From: a virus
Reading direction: 5' to 3' (one strand)
Virus record (IMG/VR): IMGVR_UViG_3300027971_000029
Location: 60,558 to 124,557 of that record
Length of the DNA stretch: 64,000 bases
Part shown: positions 35,116 to 43,906 of the stretch, piece by piece
How the letters are laid out: each line of letters begins with the position of its first letter
Position numbering within the stretch: position 1 is the stretch's first letter
The notes under the pieces: model-generated
What the model saw: the letters and a program-made list of their open reading frames with translations, nothing else
Told to the model about the DNA's origin: nothing
Database searches by the model: none
Program-made: the position numbers and the translations under genes

Positions 35116-36143
35116 AATTTCTTCCAATATGTAAACTCAGTCAACGCTCTCAAACCAGAGAATGTATTAGTATCTATGATTTCTTTGATTTCACTTTCTG
35201 TCATACCATTCATTATCATCTCATTTATGTCTTTACCTTCAACATTATTTGGCCAAATGACAACTCTGTAGTTATTTTTTACAGCCCTCTCGACCATATT
35301 GACAATCTCTCTATTTCGAGGTTCATTGTCATATATCAGAACTGTATTGTGAATGCCTAGTTTATCTGCAACAGCAGTCAGATTAGCATCGCCTGCGGCT
35401 ACAGCATTGTTGATAAAGAATGAATCGATTGGACCTTCTACGACATATATGGGTTTGCTTGTATCTACAGTGTCCATTCCGTAAATCAATTTATCAGTAC
35501 TATCCGTGGTTCGAACAGTTATATATCTGAGTGTTTTATCGGAAGTTTCTAGCGCACGACCAGAGACCGCTATTAGGTTATTATACTCATCGTAAAATGG
35601 TATAACAAGCCTTGCATCATCAATTAGTTTTTTTTCGTGATTCGGAACAAGCGCATCAATGAATTGTCTGTAGTTACTAGTGAATAGCAATCTGTCTGCT
35701 ATTCTAGACAAAAAGCCTCTATTTGTACAGTATACTAGACAAAAATGTCCACTCGGGAGTTTGCTGAGCCATTCAGCATTTTCGAAGATTTTTTCTTTTT
35801 CGACTTTTCCGAATCTTGGTGATGGGATGTTGAATGAGGGCTTTTTGAAGTTGGAGTTACCACTTTCTCCATTCTTGAATCTCTCAAGTATGTATTCCTT
35901 ATAGAGATTTGGGTCGATATACTTGATAAGGTTACCAAGGCTCAGTCCTTGACCACAGTTGTGGCATTTGTAAAACATATCATTTTCTTTGCGAAAGATG
36001 AACCCTCGCATCTTTGATAGGTTTTTCTTTGAGTCGCCGCAGATGGGGCAACGAACATTGAATAGGTAATCATTTTTTCGAGAGAACTTCTCAAATCGAT
36101 GTGCTATTTGATTTGTGTATTTAAGGTCGATGTAAAGGCTCAT
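35112..36143 (-). CDS. 61: DNA primase (T4 gp61-like), 343 aa
   Basis: N-terminal zinc site NVRCPICGDS and FYKCHNCGQG, central Toprim part (ARLVIPFYDEYNNLIAVSGR, YVVEGPIDSFFI, VLIYDNEPRNREI). Makes RNA primers with gp41 helicase. The ATG at 36143 (MSLYIDLKYTN) matches the start of homologues and lies 9 nt after a perfect -10 box, so its message is nearly leaderless; the ATG at 36161 would overlap the promoter. Confidence 0.93.
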   Translation of the reverse strand: MSLYIDLKYTNQIAHRFEKFSRKNDYLFNVRCPICGDSKKNLSKMRGFIFRKENDMFYKCHNCGQGLSLGNLIKYIDPNLYKEYILERFKNGESGNSNFKKPSFNIPSPRFGKVEKEKIFENAEWLSKLPSGHFCLVYCTNRGFLSRIADRLLFTSNYRQFIDALVPNHEKKLIDDARLVIPFYDEYNNLIAVSGRALETSDKTLRYITVRTTDSTDKLIYGMDTVDTSKPIYVVEGPIDSFFINNAVAAGDANLTAVADKLGIHNTVLIYDNEPRNREIVNMVERAVKNNYRVVIWPNNVEGKDINEMIMNGMTESEIKEIIDTNTFSGLRALTEFTYWKKL

Positions 36144-36152
36144 AGTCTCATA

Positions 36153-36181
36153 ATTATACACGAGACCATGAGGTTTGTCAA
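36153..36181 (-). promoter_or_regulatory. Consensus sigma70 promoter of primase
   Basis: TTGACA (36181-36176), 17 nt, TATAAT (36158-36153): perfect hexamers. Drives the primase-thyX-nrdA...iscA operon leftward. Confidence 0.88.
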
Positions 36182-36188
36182 CTACTTT

Positions 36189-36500
36189 TTAATGTCCACC
36201 GACAATTTTTAATAGAGTTTCGGCATGCCCTGATACGAATCCACCAGCGGCAATTATACCAGCGAATGTCCACACCCATTTATCTCTTTGGTTTTTCAAG
36301 TATGATATCTCTTTAGCTAATTCAGAATGTTGTTTGCATGATGCAGTATACATCTCTTCTAACTTCTCTGTCAAGCCTTCTCTTGTATTATCAAGGCAAT
36401 CATGCATATCTTTCACATCAATTTTCAAATCATCCATCTTCTCATTGAGATTTTCTACTTTGGTCTCTACGATACCAATTCGTTCAACTGTGGTTGCCAT
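36189..36500 (-). CDS. Coiled-coil protein with C-terminal membrane helix (XhlA-like), 103 aa
   Basis: MATTVERIGIVETKVENLNE and a long heptad-like helix, then WVWTFAGIIAAGGFVSG as a single membrane span. The layout is that of XhlA/hemolysin-type accessory holins. Located at the end of the lysis cassette next to the holin-like gene. Confidence 0.6.
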   Translation of the reverse strand: MATTVERIGIVETKVENLNEKMDDLKIDVKDMHDCLDNTREGLTEKLEEMYTASCKQHSELAKEISYLKNQRDKWVWTFAGIIAAGGFVSGHAETLLKIVGGH

Positions 36501-36516
36501 TTTCTTTTCCTAGTTA

Positions 36517-36813
36517 TTAGTTGTTTTGTTCCATTGCTGTTGTCTTTTCTTTAGTACGACCATAAGCGGCAATACCAAGAACAGCACCCATAGCAAGGTG
36601 AAACAATCCAGCGCCTTGCAATGTAATTGGTTGCCATTGCATATCAACTTTACCCGAACCTATTACTTGCACCAATGACCAAAGAATCGGTGCAATAATA
36701 AAGTCAAATATACATGTCGCCATGTAAGTCCATCCCATAGCTGGTCTCCATTTTTTAGTCATCCAATCTTCATCTTTTCCGTTAATGGAAACTTCTGTTG
36801 ATATTTCTGGCAT
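36517..36813 (-). CDS. Holin-like protein (3TM phage-release holin type), 98 aa
   Basis: DWMTKKWRPAMGWTYMATCI, FDFIIAPILWSLVQVIGSG and LFHLAMGAVLGIAAYGRTK give about three membrane stretches with the KWRP motif of the 3TM holin family. Expected to form the pore that admits endolysin. Neighbours are spanins and coiled-coil membrane proteins. Confidence 0.75.
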   Translation of the reverse strand: MPEISTEVSINGKDEDWMTKKWRPAMGWTYMATCIFDFIIAPILWSLVQVIGSGKVDMQWQPITLQGAGLFHLAMGAVLGIAAYGRTKEKTTAMEQNN

Positions 36814-36831
36814 TTTTTGTTCCTCTTATTG

Positions 36832-36996
36832 TTATTTTGAATTAACAAAAATCGCCGTATCAATAATATTTTTCAAACCTTCATCGTCAGTCTCTAACAC
36901 ACCCAGTAAAGCTAAGTACTCTTCTTTCGAAATTTCTTCAGCTTCAAAAAGTCTTGTATACTCATTATAAAAAACTTCTGTTGATTCTGTATTCAT
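36832..36996 (-). CDS. Small acidic protein in the lysis cassette, 54 aa
   Basis: MNTESTEVFYNEYTRLFEAE, then EISKEEYLALLGVLETDDEG. Acidic and helical. It fills the gap between two membrane-protein genes with no other ORF. Function unknown; possibly a lysis regulator. Confidence 0.6.
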   Translation of the reverse strand: MNTESTEVFYNEYTRLFEAEEISKEEYLALLGVLETDDEGLKNIIDTAIFVNSK

Positions 36997-36997
36997 T

Positions 36998-37348
36998 TCA
37001 ATCTTTACCCATCGGCCCGACTTTTTTCTGAATATTCATTCTGTCTTCCATGACTGCAATATGTTGACGATTCTCCATAATTGCATCACGATTCTTCTGA
37101 ATTTCTTTTTCTAAGTCTTGTCGTAATTTTTCACGAGCAAGTTCTGCGCCGGTGTTTGATGCTTGTTTGTTATCTGTTGTAACAACTAAACTAACTTTCT
37201 GATTCAAAATAGTCACATCATGTTGCAAGGCTCCTAATGCTGAAATCAAATATCCTACTGAACCAACTAATAGGGGTAATAGAGCAAACAAAAGTTTTTC
37301 TATGAATGCGCCTTTTTCATGTGCGGATTCTGCTGTTTTTTCTGCCAT
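36998..37348 (-). CDS. Membrane protein with cytoplasmic/periplasmic coiled coil, 116 aa
   Basis: GAFIEKLLFALLPLLVGSVG then YLISALGALQ is a membrane span; the rest is a charged coiled coil (ELAREKLRQDLEKEIQKNRD). Resembles phage lysis-cassette accessory proteins. Overlaps neither spanin but lies 1 nt from the o-spanin gene. Confidence 0.6.
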   Translation of the reverse strand: MAEKTAESAHEKGAFIEKLLFALLPLLVGSVGYLISALGALQHDVTILNQKVSLVVTTDNKQASNTGAELAREKLRQDLEKEIQKNRDAIMENRQHIAVMEDRMNIQKKVGPMGKD

Positions 37349-37349
37349 T

Positions 37350-37613
37350 TTATTCTACCTTTTCGAATGTTTCTTTTTGTTTATTGTACCATTCAATCCA
37401 TGTATCGTTTCTATCCGAACATCCATGATATTTCGCATAATTATCTGAAATGGTTTTTGTCACTTCAGATATTTTCATTGTATTATTTAACACATCTAAA
37501 TTTGGGCATTTCTCTAACATAACTTCTGGAGCATCAGGAAACTTGCGTGTCAAAGGAACATCAGTAGAACAGCCTACTAATATAGTAAGCAATAAACATG
37601 CAAGGTATTTCAT
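37350..37613 (-). CDS. Outer-membrane spanin (Rz1-like lipoprotein), 87 aa
   Basis: MKYLACLLLTILVGCSTDVP has a lipobox LVGC with Cys15 as lipid site, followed by a periplasmic helix rich part. Overlaps the i-spanin-like gene by 4 nt, the usual arrangement for two-component spanins that fuse inner and outer membranes at lysis. Pro content is modest, so the label rests on lipobox and position. Confidence 0.75.
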   Translation of the reverse strand: MKYLACLLLTILVGCSTDVPLTRKFPDAPEVMLEKCPNLDVLNNTMKISEVTKTISDNYAKYHGCSDRNDTWIEWYNKQKETFEKVE

Positions 37614-38059
37614 TTCTCTGCTCCTGCGGCTTTATTTAATGCATCAAAAAATTCATTAGGTAATGCACACTCAGCACCTTGAACAAATTTTGTATCGTAC
37701 TTGACAACTTCTTTGTCGATGTACTTAATAACTTCTTCACCCTTTTCTTTGACTATTTGTTTCTTTACAATAATTTTCTCAACAATCTTTATATTCTCTT
37801 CAGCAGATTGTGTTTCTGATTGTGATATCTTCAACTCAAGGTCTTTGATTTTCAATTGCCATTTGTCTTCATTCGATATAACACCTGCCATGTATGTGCC
37901 AATGACAATAGCAACAATAGATGTTGCTTGAATGAGATTTCTGTACATCGAAACAAACGGAATGAAACTCATCAAATAACTTACAAATATACCTGCTAGA
38001 CCTAAAGCCAGCAAAGCATAGAACCACCAATCAGGCAGAAAACTTAATAACCACATCAT
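37610..38059 (-). CDS. Inner-membrane spanin (Rz-like), 149 aa
   Basis: Three N-terminal hydrophobic segments (LLSFLPDWWFYALLALGLAG, SYLMSFIPFVSMYR, IVAIVIGTYMAGVIS) and then a long charged coiled coil (LKIKDLELKISQSETQSAEE) ending in the periplasm. Rz usually has one anchor, so this is a variant. The ATG of the lipoprotein gene overlaps its stop. Confidence 0.7.
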   Translation of the reverse strand: MMWLLSFLPDWWFYALLALGLAGIFVSYLMSFIPFVSMYRNLIQATSIVAIVIGTYMAGVISNEDKWQLKIKDLELKISQSETQSAEENIKIVEKIIVKKQIVKEKGEEVIKYIDKEVVKYDTKFVQGAECALPNEFFDALNKAAGAEK

Positions 38060-38370
38060 ATTGATTTTCCATATCTTAAATACATCATTGCGCCAGTAGT
38101 TTCATCTTGTACAATGATAGGTTTACCATAATTTGAATTACCGTATTCACGAATTTGTTGACCTACTTCATCTGCACCAACATACTCTTCATACTTTGCA
38201 TATTTTCTTTTCATCATTCTTGCATTGAGAAAGAACTTTGTAGGAACTTTGAATACACGAGAACCAGCAAATTTCTTAATGCCGGGTTCACCTTGTGAGC
38301 CGACACCAGCGCCAGCAATGTTACCTGAACCAACATTGTTGACTGCCACATCTTCGTTTATATCATTCAT
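38056..38370 (-). CDS. Conserved T4-like virion-associated protein (GSGNIAGxGVGxxGEPG), 104 aa
   Basis: VNNVGSGNIAGAGVGSQGEP then GIKKFAGSRVFKVPTKFFLN. The N-terminal Gly-rich box is shared by virion or prohead-core-type proteins of T4-like marine phages, as I recall, and the following 70 residues are basic. Function unknown; position beside structural modules fits. Confidence 0.7.
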   Translation of the reverse strand: MNDINEDVAVNNVGSGNIAGAGVGSQGEPGIKKFAGSRVFKVPTKFFLNARMMKRKYAKYEEYVGADEVGQQIREYGNSNYGKPIIVQDETTGAMMYLRYGKSI

Positions 38371-39040
38371 TTCTTGACCTGCTGTATTGTTCTTTTAATT
38401 TTTGTTCTCTCTCATCTAATTCTCTTCTCTTCTGAGCAATCTCTTTTAATCTCCAATCCGGTTGAAGACTTGGTATGAAATTGTCTCCGTATTCTGGATG
38501 GTCTATCTTTCTCATTTCAACAACCCAAAATATTGAACCTAACCAAGACAAAAACACAAGAAACCCTATACCAGCCCATATGATTGCATCTCTATGCTTC
38601 TTCATCAACTCACGGCGTGCCCTGAGTTTTCTAGCTTCTTCAAGTTTTTCTTGTGCTTCTTGCTTTTCTTGTAAATCTCTTAGTCTACTTCTCTCTGTCT
38701 CAAACTCTGTCCACACAGCACCTAGTTCTGGTGGGCTATGATACACTAACATCTCTCTTAACTCTTCTTCCGCCATCTGAACTTGTTTGGCTCTAAGAAC
38801 ATTATCTAATGCCTTTGAGTTTAATCCTTGTCCTTTTTTCGGAACAACTTTTCTCTGCTCTTCTGCCGCTGTTCTTACAACATCTGCGGCATCCATAAAT
38901 CTACCTATGTGACCACTCACCTCATGGGCAACATCCATGACTTCTTTACCGGCTTGTTTCGCCTCCTTGTAGAAGGCTACACCTTTCCTGATAGCACCTA
39001 TGGCAGCCTGTGCCATGGCAAATGCAGTGATTGGATCCAT
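38363..39040 (-). CDS. DPxTAFAxAQ-type membrane protein, 225 aa (paralogue of 18528-19019)
   Basis: MDPITAFAMAQAAIGAIRKG is the family start. Then comes a long charged helix (ETERSRLRDLQEKQEAQEKL), a membrane span (IIWAGIGFLVFLSWLGSIFW) and a C-terminal charged tail with QKRRELDEREQKLKEQYSR. The shorter paralogue is in the tRNA locus. Possibly virion- or lysis-associated. Confidence 0.7.
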   Translation of the reverse strand: MDPITAFAMAQAAIGAIRKGVAFYKEAKQAGKEVMDVAHEVSGHIGRFMDAADVVRTAAEEQRKVVPKKGQGLNSKALDNVLRAKQVQMAEEELREMLVYHSPPELGAVWTEFETERSRLRDLQEKQEAQEKLEEARKLRARRELMKKHRDAIIWAGIGFLVFLSWLGSIFWVVEMRKIDHPEYGDNFIPSLQPDWRLKEIAQKRRELDEREQKLKEQYSRSRNE

Positions 39041-39052
39041 TACCTCTTTCGG

Positions 39053-39448
39053 TCATTTTACTATTCTTCTCAATAAGTCCACAGTTTGTAAATCTAATTG
39101 AATATCTGATGAAATTATATCATCATCACCAATACCCTTTACTCTCTCTGGCATATAACTCAAAAAAACTAAAAATGTCTTTAGCACTGGCCAATCTTCT
39201 TTTCGAATTTCGTGAAACAACATTCGAGTAGTAGGCTCAACACCAAAAACATTGTATAGCACGACAAGATGGTTGAGAACAAGTCTCTCACGCATCTCCT
39301 TATATTTACTATATCTACGAAAAAGGCGTTTCAAATAATTGAATCGTTTCATGTCCTCCTGAAATTCACTCTGTATTACATTCGGTCTATCGTATGCCTT
39401 AGCCGCATATAATATAAAATTATCTTTATTCAGATTTTTAAAAGACAT
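39053..39448 (-). CDS. Conserved T4-like phage protein (KNLNKDNFILYAAKAYD family), 131 aa
   Basis: MSFKNLNKDNFILYAAKAYD, RFNYLKRLFRRYSKYKEMRE, RLVLNHLVVLYNVFGVEPTT and LKTFLVFLSYMPE. A strongly conserved family in T4-like cyano- and pelagiphages, function unknown. Overlaps the next gene by 1 nt. Confidence 0.8.
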   Translation of the reverse strand: MSFKNLNKDNFILYAAKAYDRPNVIQSEFQEDMKRFNYLKRLFRRYSKYKEMRERLVLNHLVVLYNVFGVEPTTRMLFHEIRKEDWPVLKTFLVFLSYMPERVKGIGDDDIISSDIQLDLQTVDLLRRIVK

Positions 39449-39840
39449 TATTCTTCTTCGTAGTCCTCCCCACCAATTGACATAATTTCTTCCAATTCAT
39501 CTTCATCAATAATTTCAGAATAGAATTCATAATAACCGTCATCAGTGAGGCCATAGTTAATATACAAAAAGTAATCCGTTCCTTCGATTGAAACTACTTC
39601 TTCGCATTCATAATCATCATCAGGCATTTCAGCTTCTATTGAAAAAGAGAAGTCTGCACCATATCGTGATAGAATGCTTCGAAGCATTTCAAGTCCAGCT
39701 TCGGCAGATAAAAATTGTTTATCTAAGTCCATAAGACCTTGATTGATATCTGCACGAACCATAGGATCGTTTACATCGACTGAGACTTGAAGACTAGCGT
39801 CATTCAACTCTTCAGTCAAATAGTCAGCAAACTTTTTCAT
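39448..39840 (-). CDS. Acidic conserved T4-like protein, 130 aa
   Basis: MKKFADYLTEELNDASLQVS start resembles the FxxFLxE opening shared by many proteins of this region; then DFSFSIEAEMPDDDYECEEV and an acidic tail. The 1-nt overlaps with both neighbours show coupled translation. Function unknown, perhaps head-related. Confidence 0.65.
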   Translation of the reverse strand: MKKFADYLTEELNDASLQVSVDVNDPMVRADINQGLMDLDKQFLSAEAGLEMLRSILSRYGADFSFSIEAEMPDDDYECEEVVSIEGTDYFLYINYGLTDDGYYEFYSEIIDEDELEEIMSIGGEDYEEE

Positions 39841-40193
39841 TAGCCTGCTGTATCTTGGAAGATTACATCATCGTTAGCAGATGCGGAACCGTCACCAGTC
39901 ATCGAACCCATCGCTACCAAAACTTCAGTTTGGACACGACCGACACGATTGCCAGTACCAGCTTTACGCAAAACCCAACCAGCGTGAGCAGGTTTACTCG
40001 CTTTACTTGCGGCTGATGTATTTGCTACCTCATTTGTATCGACACCAAATATTCCAACATTAGCACCAGTTACGAATGCGCTTGTTTGAGTATTAGCATA
40101 CAATGTTCTTCCGTTTGCGGAAACGCCTAAACCACCTGCTCCACCCCATTTTGGTGCGCTTGTGTTTGCGTCTGTATTTGACCATAAAGCCAT
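39840..40193 (-). CDS. Putative virion protein (MALWSNTDA family), 117 aa
   Basis: MALWSNTDANTSAPKWGGAG, then Ala/Ser/Gly/Asn-rich beta-type sequence with GWVLRKAGTGNRVGRVQTEV. The MALWxNTDA opening is known from small abundant proteins of T4-like cyanophages, thought to be virion-associated. AAGGAG lies before the start. Ends just before the acidic gene. Confidence 0.65.
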   Translation of the reverse strand: MALWSNTDANTSAPKWGGAGGLGVSANGRTLYANTQTSAFVTGANVGIFGVDTNEVANTSAASKASKPAHAGWVLRKAGTGNRVGRVQTEVLVAMGSMTGDGSASANDDVIFQDTAG

Positions 40194-40203
40194 TTTTTTC
40201 TCC

Positions 40204-40710
40204 TTAGTGAAAACCTAGTTCTCTTAATTTTAATAATGAAACCCTTGCGCTAACATGGTGAATGCCGATACCATCAGCACTGTCAAATTCTTTGATGTTC
40301 TTGATATAATCGTCAATCAAAATATTCTTCTTGTCACCATCTTTAGCGTAATCTTGTTTCTCTTCTCTTTTAACTGCATGAAAACGGTCCATCGGAAGAT
40401 TCAAGTGTTTCTTTACCCACAACTTTTTACCTTCAATCGATGATGGATCCCATTCAGCATACGCAGTTAGAATGTGTGCATCATATTTATCTATAATTTT
40501 CCACAATGTTTTAAAATCTTTCATTGGTGGTAAGTCAGCCCAGAAATCATCATGGCTCGCTATTTTTGCCTTACGAGCAATCTTATCTTTTTTATCATTG
40601 TATGGTGCATCGAAATGGTGTCCTAGAACTTTCTCAGCACCAGCCAAGAAGTCAACTAAGACACCATCCATGTCACAATATATGATACCTATATCTTCTT
40701 TGTTTTTCAT
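40204..40710 (-). CDS. HAD-family 5'-nucleotidase-like phosphatase, 168 aa
   Basis: IIYCDMDGVLVDFLAGAEKV is the DxDGxxxD motif I, ILTAYAEW motif II (T), and NILIDDYIKNIKEFDSADG motif IV (DD). It fits the short HAD group with NT5C-type nucleotidases that dephosphorylate nucleotides. Overlaps the preceding modular protein by 4 nt. Confidence 0.85.
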   Translation of the reverse strand: MKNKEDIGIIYCDMDGVLVDFLAGAEKVLGHHFDAPYNDKKDKIARKAKIASHDDFWADLPPMKDFKTLWKIIDKYDAHILTAYAEWDPSSIEGKKLWVKKHLNLPMDRFHAVKREEKQDYAKDGDKKNILIDDYIKNIKEFDSADGIGIHHVSARVSLLKLRELGFH

Positions 40711-42602
40711 TGTTTATCATTAACTAGTGAAGTCATTTGAGGTTCGGCTTCGAATTTATCACCCTTACCACTCATGGTATCTTTTTTCTCTTCTTTTTTA
40801 CCTTTTTTTTCCATGCGTTCTTTTGCATCTTTCATTGCTTCACGAACAATAGCTTTCTTGCGAGATTCTCGAATGTTATCGATTGCTTCGGATGCTTGCA
40901 CTTCTTCACCATCAAGAACTTCTACAGATTCTTTGACATGACCATATTTCTTTTTGTACCAATCAGGCATACCATTCTTCTGACGGAAGTAACGAACAGT
41001 TGCAGAATCATTTGCTTGGTCACGATACTTATTCTCAGCATCTGTATTGTGTGACTTCATTGCATCGGCTGCCTTGTGTGCATCTTTTGCAATATAAACT
41101 AATTCAGCATCAGTCTTTTTGTGATAGTCATGTCCTTCTAAAGGATGTCTTTGTGATGGGCGACCCTCTTCAAGAGTCTCATTCATAGGTTTCTTACCTG
41201 CTTTCTTCATAGCAATTGCAATAGCCGCTTGTTGAGCAGGACTACTTGCTTCTTCCACATCCTTCTTTTTATCTTTTGCCTGCAATGATTTTTGCAAAAT
41301 ACCTAATGCATGATTTTTAAATTTTTGAGCAGTGATAGGTTTGACATATTTGTCTGGTCCAGGTCTTGGTGGACCATCACGGCCTGGTGGTGTTTGCGAT
41401 TTATCCATTTCCATCACACTCTCTTTCTTCAAGTCATTATTAAATTGTTTCTTTGTTGCTTTTACAATACCGCTGAAACGACTATCAGCTTTTTTATAGT
41501 TGCCTGCTTTATCTAACTCAGATGCTTGTTTGCTTGCACCAGTCTTGTAACGACCAAGTAGGTCAGTAGACAATTCATCAACTTGTTCAACTTCTTCTTT
41601 TCTTAATTCGCTTGCAGTTTTCTTATGAGTAATCACACCATACTTATCTTTAACTTTAACATGTATAGTATCACCTTCAACTTTATGTACTGTTCCAACT
41701 TTTTTCATAGTCTTTCCAGGAATTGCTTTCATTGGATGGTCAAAGTTAACTTTGTCTCCAACTTGCATTTCTTCATCCATACGACCATTTGATGCTAGTC
41801 TTTGCTTGCGTCTTTGAGCGGCAAAGTCTGCACCCTGTGGTAGTTTCTTTTTAGCTTGAGCATCATCATAAGCCTTATCAGTTTTCACATTGTATTCTTT
41901 ACCACCAGCACCAACATCAGAAACACGAACACCAATTGGTTTATTGGTTTTAATCACAACAGCTTCATCAACTTCACTCATCATATAATTAGCAACTGTT
42001 GAAATGTAATCTTCTGCAAGAGTAATCTTTGATTGAACCCACTCAGGAAGATTATCATTATCTTCTAGCATGTCATGCACTCTCTGTGCATTGCTGACAA
42101 TGCTTTGCAATTGACCACGAGCCATATCACCTTCGTAATCATACTCAGTCTTTTCTTTGGCTTCAGAAACAGTTTTCCAATCACCACCATGTTCCTTATA
42201 CCATTTTGACGCCCAACCATTTGCATATGCAGAAGGATAAACATCAAATTTGGCTTTTGCTTGAGCGATAGCCCTTGCCCACAATTCTGGATTGGTGGGT
42301 TTATTTTTTTCGTCTAGTTGTTCCATATTTTCATTTACCTTACTTGTAACATCTATTGGTTCGCCATGTCTCTCTGGATTTGGGTCTGCTTTTCTTTTTC
42401 TTCTCACAGCATTTGCTTTTTCTTTTTTAGACAAAGATGCTCTCATAGAATTTGACATACACTTTGGTTTAGGTTCGCCAGGTTCTCTTGCACAATCACC
42501 AACAACTTCACCCTTTGTGTTTACCCTTTTCCAACCACCATCGGGGTGGTTGGGATTAAACCAATTACGCAAATCTTCTTGAAAAGACAAAAAAGATTTC
42601 AT
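40707..42602 (-). CDS. Modular prohead-core/virion-type protein with DUF5872-like modules, 631 aa
   Basis: Starts MKSFLSFQEDLRNWFNPNHP, then DGGWKRVNTKGEVVGDCARE with PGEPKPKCMS, the DUF5872-like module; a second module near residues 105-145 (ARAIAQAKAKFDVYPSAYAN, GWASKWYKEHGGDWK). A Lys/Glu-rich middle and low-complexity tail follow, with KKVGTVHKVEGDTIHVKVKD as a beta insert. Such proteins are put in virions or prohead cores of T4-like marine phages; exact role unknown. Confidence 0.75.
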   Translation of the reverse strand: MKSFLSFQEDLRNWFNPNHPDGGWKRVNTKGEVVGDCAREPGEPKPKCMSNSMRASLSKKEKANAVRRKRKADPNPERHGEPIDVTSKVNENMEQLDEKNKPTNPELWARAIAQAKAKFDVYPSAYANGWASKWYKEHGGDWKTVSEAKEKTEYDYEGDMARGQLQSIVSNAQRVHDMLEDNDNLPEWVQSKITLAEDYISTVANYMMSEVDEAVVIKTNKPIGVRVSDVGAGGKEYNVKTDKAYDDAQAKKKLPQGADFAAQRRKQRLASNGRMDEEMQVGDKVNFDHPMKAIPGKTMKKVGTVHKVEGDTIHVKVKDKYGVITHKKTASELRKEEVEQVDELSTDLLGRYKTGASKQASELDKAGNYKKADSRFSGIVKATKKQFNNDLKKESVMEMDKSQTPPGRDGPPRPGPDKYVKPITAQKFKNHALGILQKSLQAKDKKKDVEEASSPAQQAAIAIAMKKAGKKPMNETLEEGRPSQRHPLEGHDYHKKTDAELVYIAKDAHKAADAMKSHNTDAENKYRDQANDSATVRYFRQKNGMPDWYKKKYGHVKESVEVLDGEEVQASEAIDNIRESRKKAIVREAMKDAKERMEKKGKKEEKKDTMSGKGDKFEAEPQMTSLVNDKQ

Positions 42603-42603
42603 C

Positions 42604-43500
42604 TCAGTCTTTCATTGCCTGTTTAGTTGCTGTTGCATACATCACTGATTTAGCACGGTCACCATAACGCTCTTTGAAACCTGTCAGGCCTTTTTTCATA
42701 CCTTTTACAATATCTTCACGCTTTTTCATTTGGTCATCAGTCATTTCTTCTTCACCAATAGTAGACATTCTCACACCATTGATAGCATTGATATCCATGT
42801 CTTCTTTTTTCATTGTAGGCTTTGTCATCTTAGCATGTTTACGAACAGCGTGTTCTGGACCATCTGCCCAAACATGATGAGGTTCATCTTTCTCACCTCT
42901 TTCTGGATTATGTTTAACTGCTTTGCCATTCTTAACAGCATAACGGTCTTGATAACCAGTATCATCTTCTGCAATCGCTTCAACTTCTTCTTGTTGAACA
43001 GCATCAACTTTAGGTTTAGAAACTTCAGCTTTTTTCTTACCTGTAGATTTAGATTGTGTGTCATCTAATTCTGCTTTGAATTCATCATTGGTAGATTCTT
43101 CAGCAATTGCTTTCTCTTCAATAGCTTCAAACAATGATTTTAGACCAGCAGACTTGTATGTCTGAAGCATTTCAGAGAAAGGTTTTTTCTTTGTTTTTGC
43201 CATTGGTTTTTCTTTTACTTCTGGCTCATCTTTTTGATTACTGCCACCATAGCGAGTACCTTTTTTGATACCGCTACCGCCACTTGGTTGTGGACCAGAC
43301 TTAGCTTTAACAGCTTTCATCATATCATCCCAACCTTCTTCAACTTCATTGTCTTCTTTGCGAAGTTTAGCTAAATCTTCACCATCAATTTTGTTGTTTT
43401 TGTTGAGGTCTATCTTTTTTTGTTTTGCTGTCAATTCTTCAGCCTTCATTTTTGTGTAGGCTTTTGAGACACTTTTTGTGATTGAGTCATTCATATGCAT
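42604..43500 (-). CDS. Modular prohead-core/virion-type protein, 298 aa
   Basis: MHMNDSITKSVSKAYTKMKA start, an EF-hand-like DLNKNNKIDGEDL at about 31-43, low-complexity Lys/Glu regions, HNPERGEKDEPHHVWADGPE near 210-230 and the conserved ending EDIVKGMKKGLTGFKERYGD then RAKSVMYATATKQAMKD. That terminal block recurs in T4-like phage structural proteins. AGGAG at a 9-nt spacing precedes the start. Confidence 0.75.
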   Translation of the reverse strand: MHMNDSITKSVSKAYTKMKAEELTAKQKKIDLNKNNKIDGEDLAKLRKEDNEVEEGWDDMMKAVKAKSGPQPSGGSGIKKGTRYGGSNQKDEPEVKEKPMAKTKKKPFSEMLQTYKSAGLKSLFEAIEEKAIAEESTNDEFKAELDDTQSKSTGKKKAEVSKPKVDAVQQEEVEAIAEDDTGYQDRYAVKNGKAVKHNPERGEKDEPHHVWADGPEHAVRKHAKMTKPTMKKEDMDINAINGVRMSTIGEEEMTDDQMKKREDIVKGMKKGLTGFKERYGDRAKSVMYATATKQAMKD

Positions 43501-43537
43501 TTGGGGTTCTCCTATTTAATTTTAAAATTTGTTTTGG

Positions 43538-43906
43538 TTAGCAATTCCATCTTCTTAATGCTTTGTTAATCGGTGAATCGGGGTCTCTCGCATTCTCAGG
43601 ATTAGTCAATCTCTTTTTCATGCCACCCATTCTACGACAAAACGCTAGACGGCGGTCTGCTCTTTTACCCTTTGGGTCTTTTTCAGTCACAGCAGTTTTT
43701 AATTTTGATCCAGGATTTTCACTACGATATGCGTTGACTGCTTTCTGAGAAAGCCCATCAGTCTTATCTTTGCGATTAACATCTTGCCAATCTTCTTCCA
43801 TTTCATCTTCTTTCATACAAGAACCTGAAGAAAATGCTTTTTTACCTGGAACTGATTTATATCCAGGCCAACATCTTTCGGTAACAAATGTTTTGAATGA
43901 TTTCAT
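43538..43906 (-). CDS. DUF6321-like virion-type protein, 122 aa
   Basis: CWPGYKSVPGKKAFSSGSCM, then EDWQDVNRKDKTDGLSQKAV, NAYRSENPGSKLKTAVTEKD and CRRMGGMKKRLTNPENARDP ending RRWNC. This is the DUF6321-like block shared by many large phages. Cys-rich and basic. Probably packaged or head-associated; function not known. Overlaps the NTase-kinase gene by 4 nt. Confidence 0.8.
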   Translation of the reverse strand: MKSFKTFVTERCWPGYKSVPGKKAFSSGSCMKEDEMEEDWQDVNRKDKTDGLSQKAVNAYRSENPGSKLKTAVTEKDPKGKRADRRLAFCRRMGGMKKRLTNPENARDPDSPINKALRRWNC

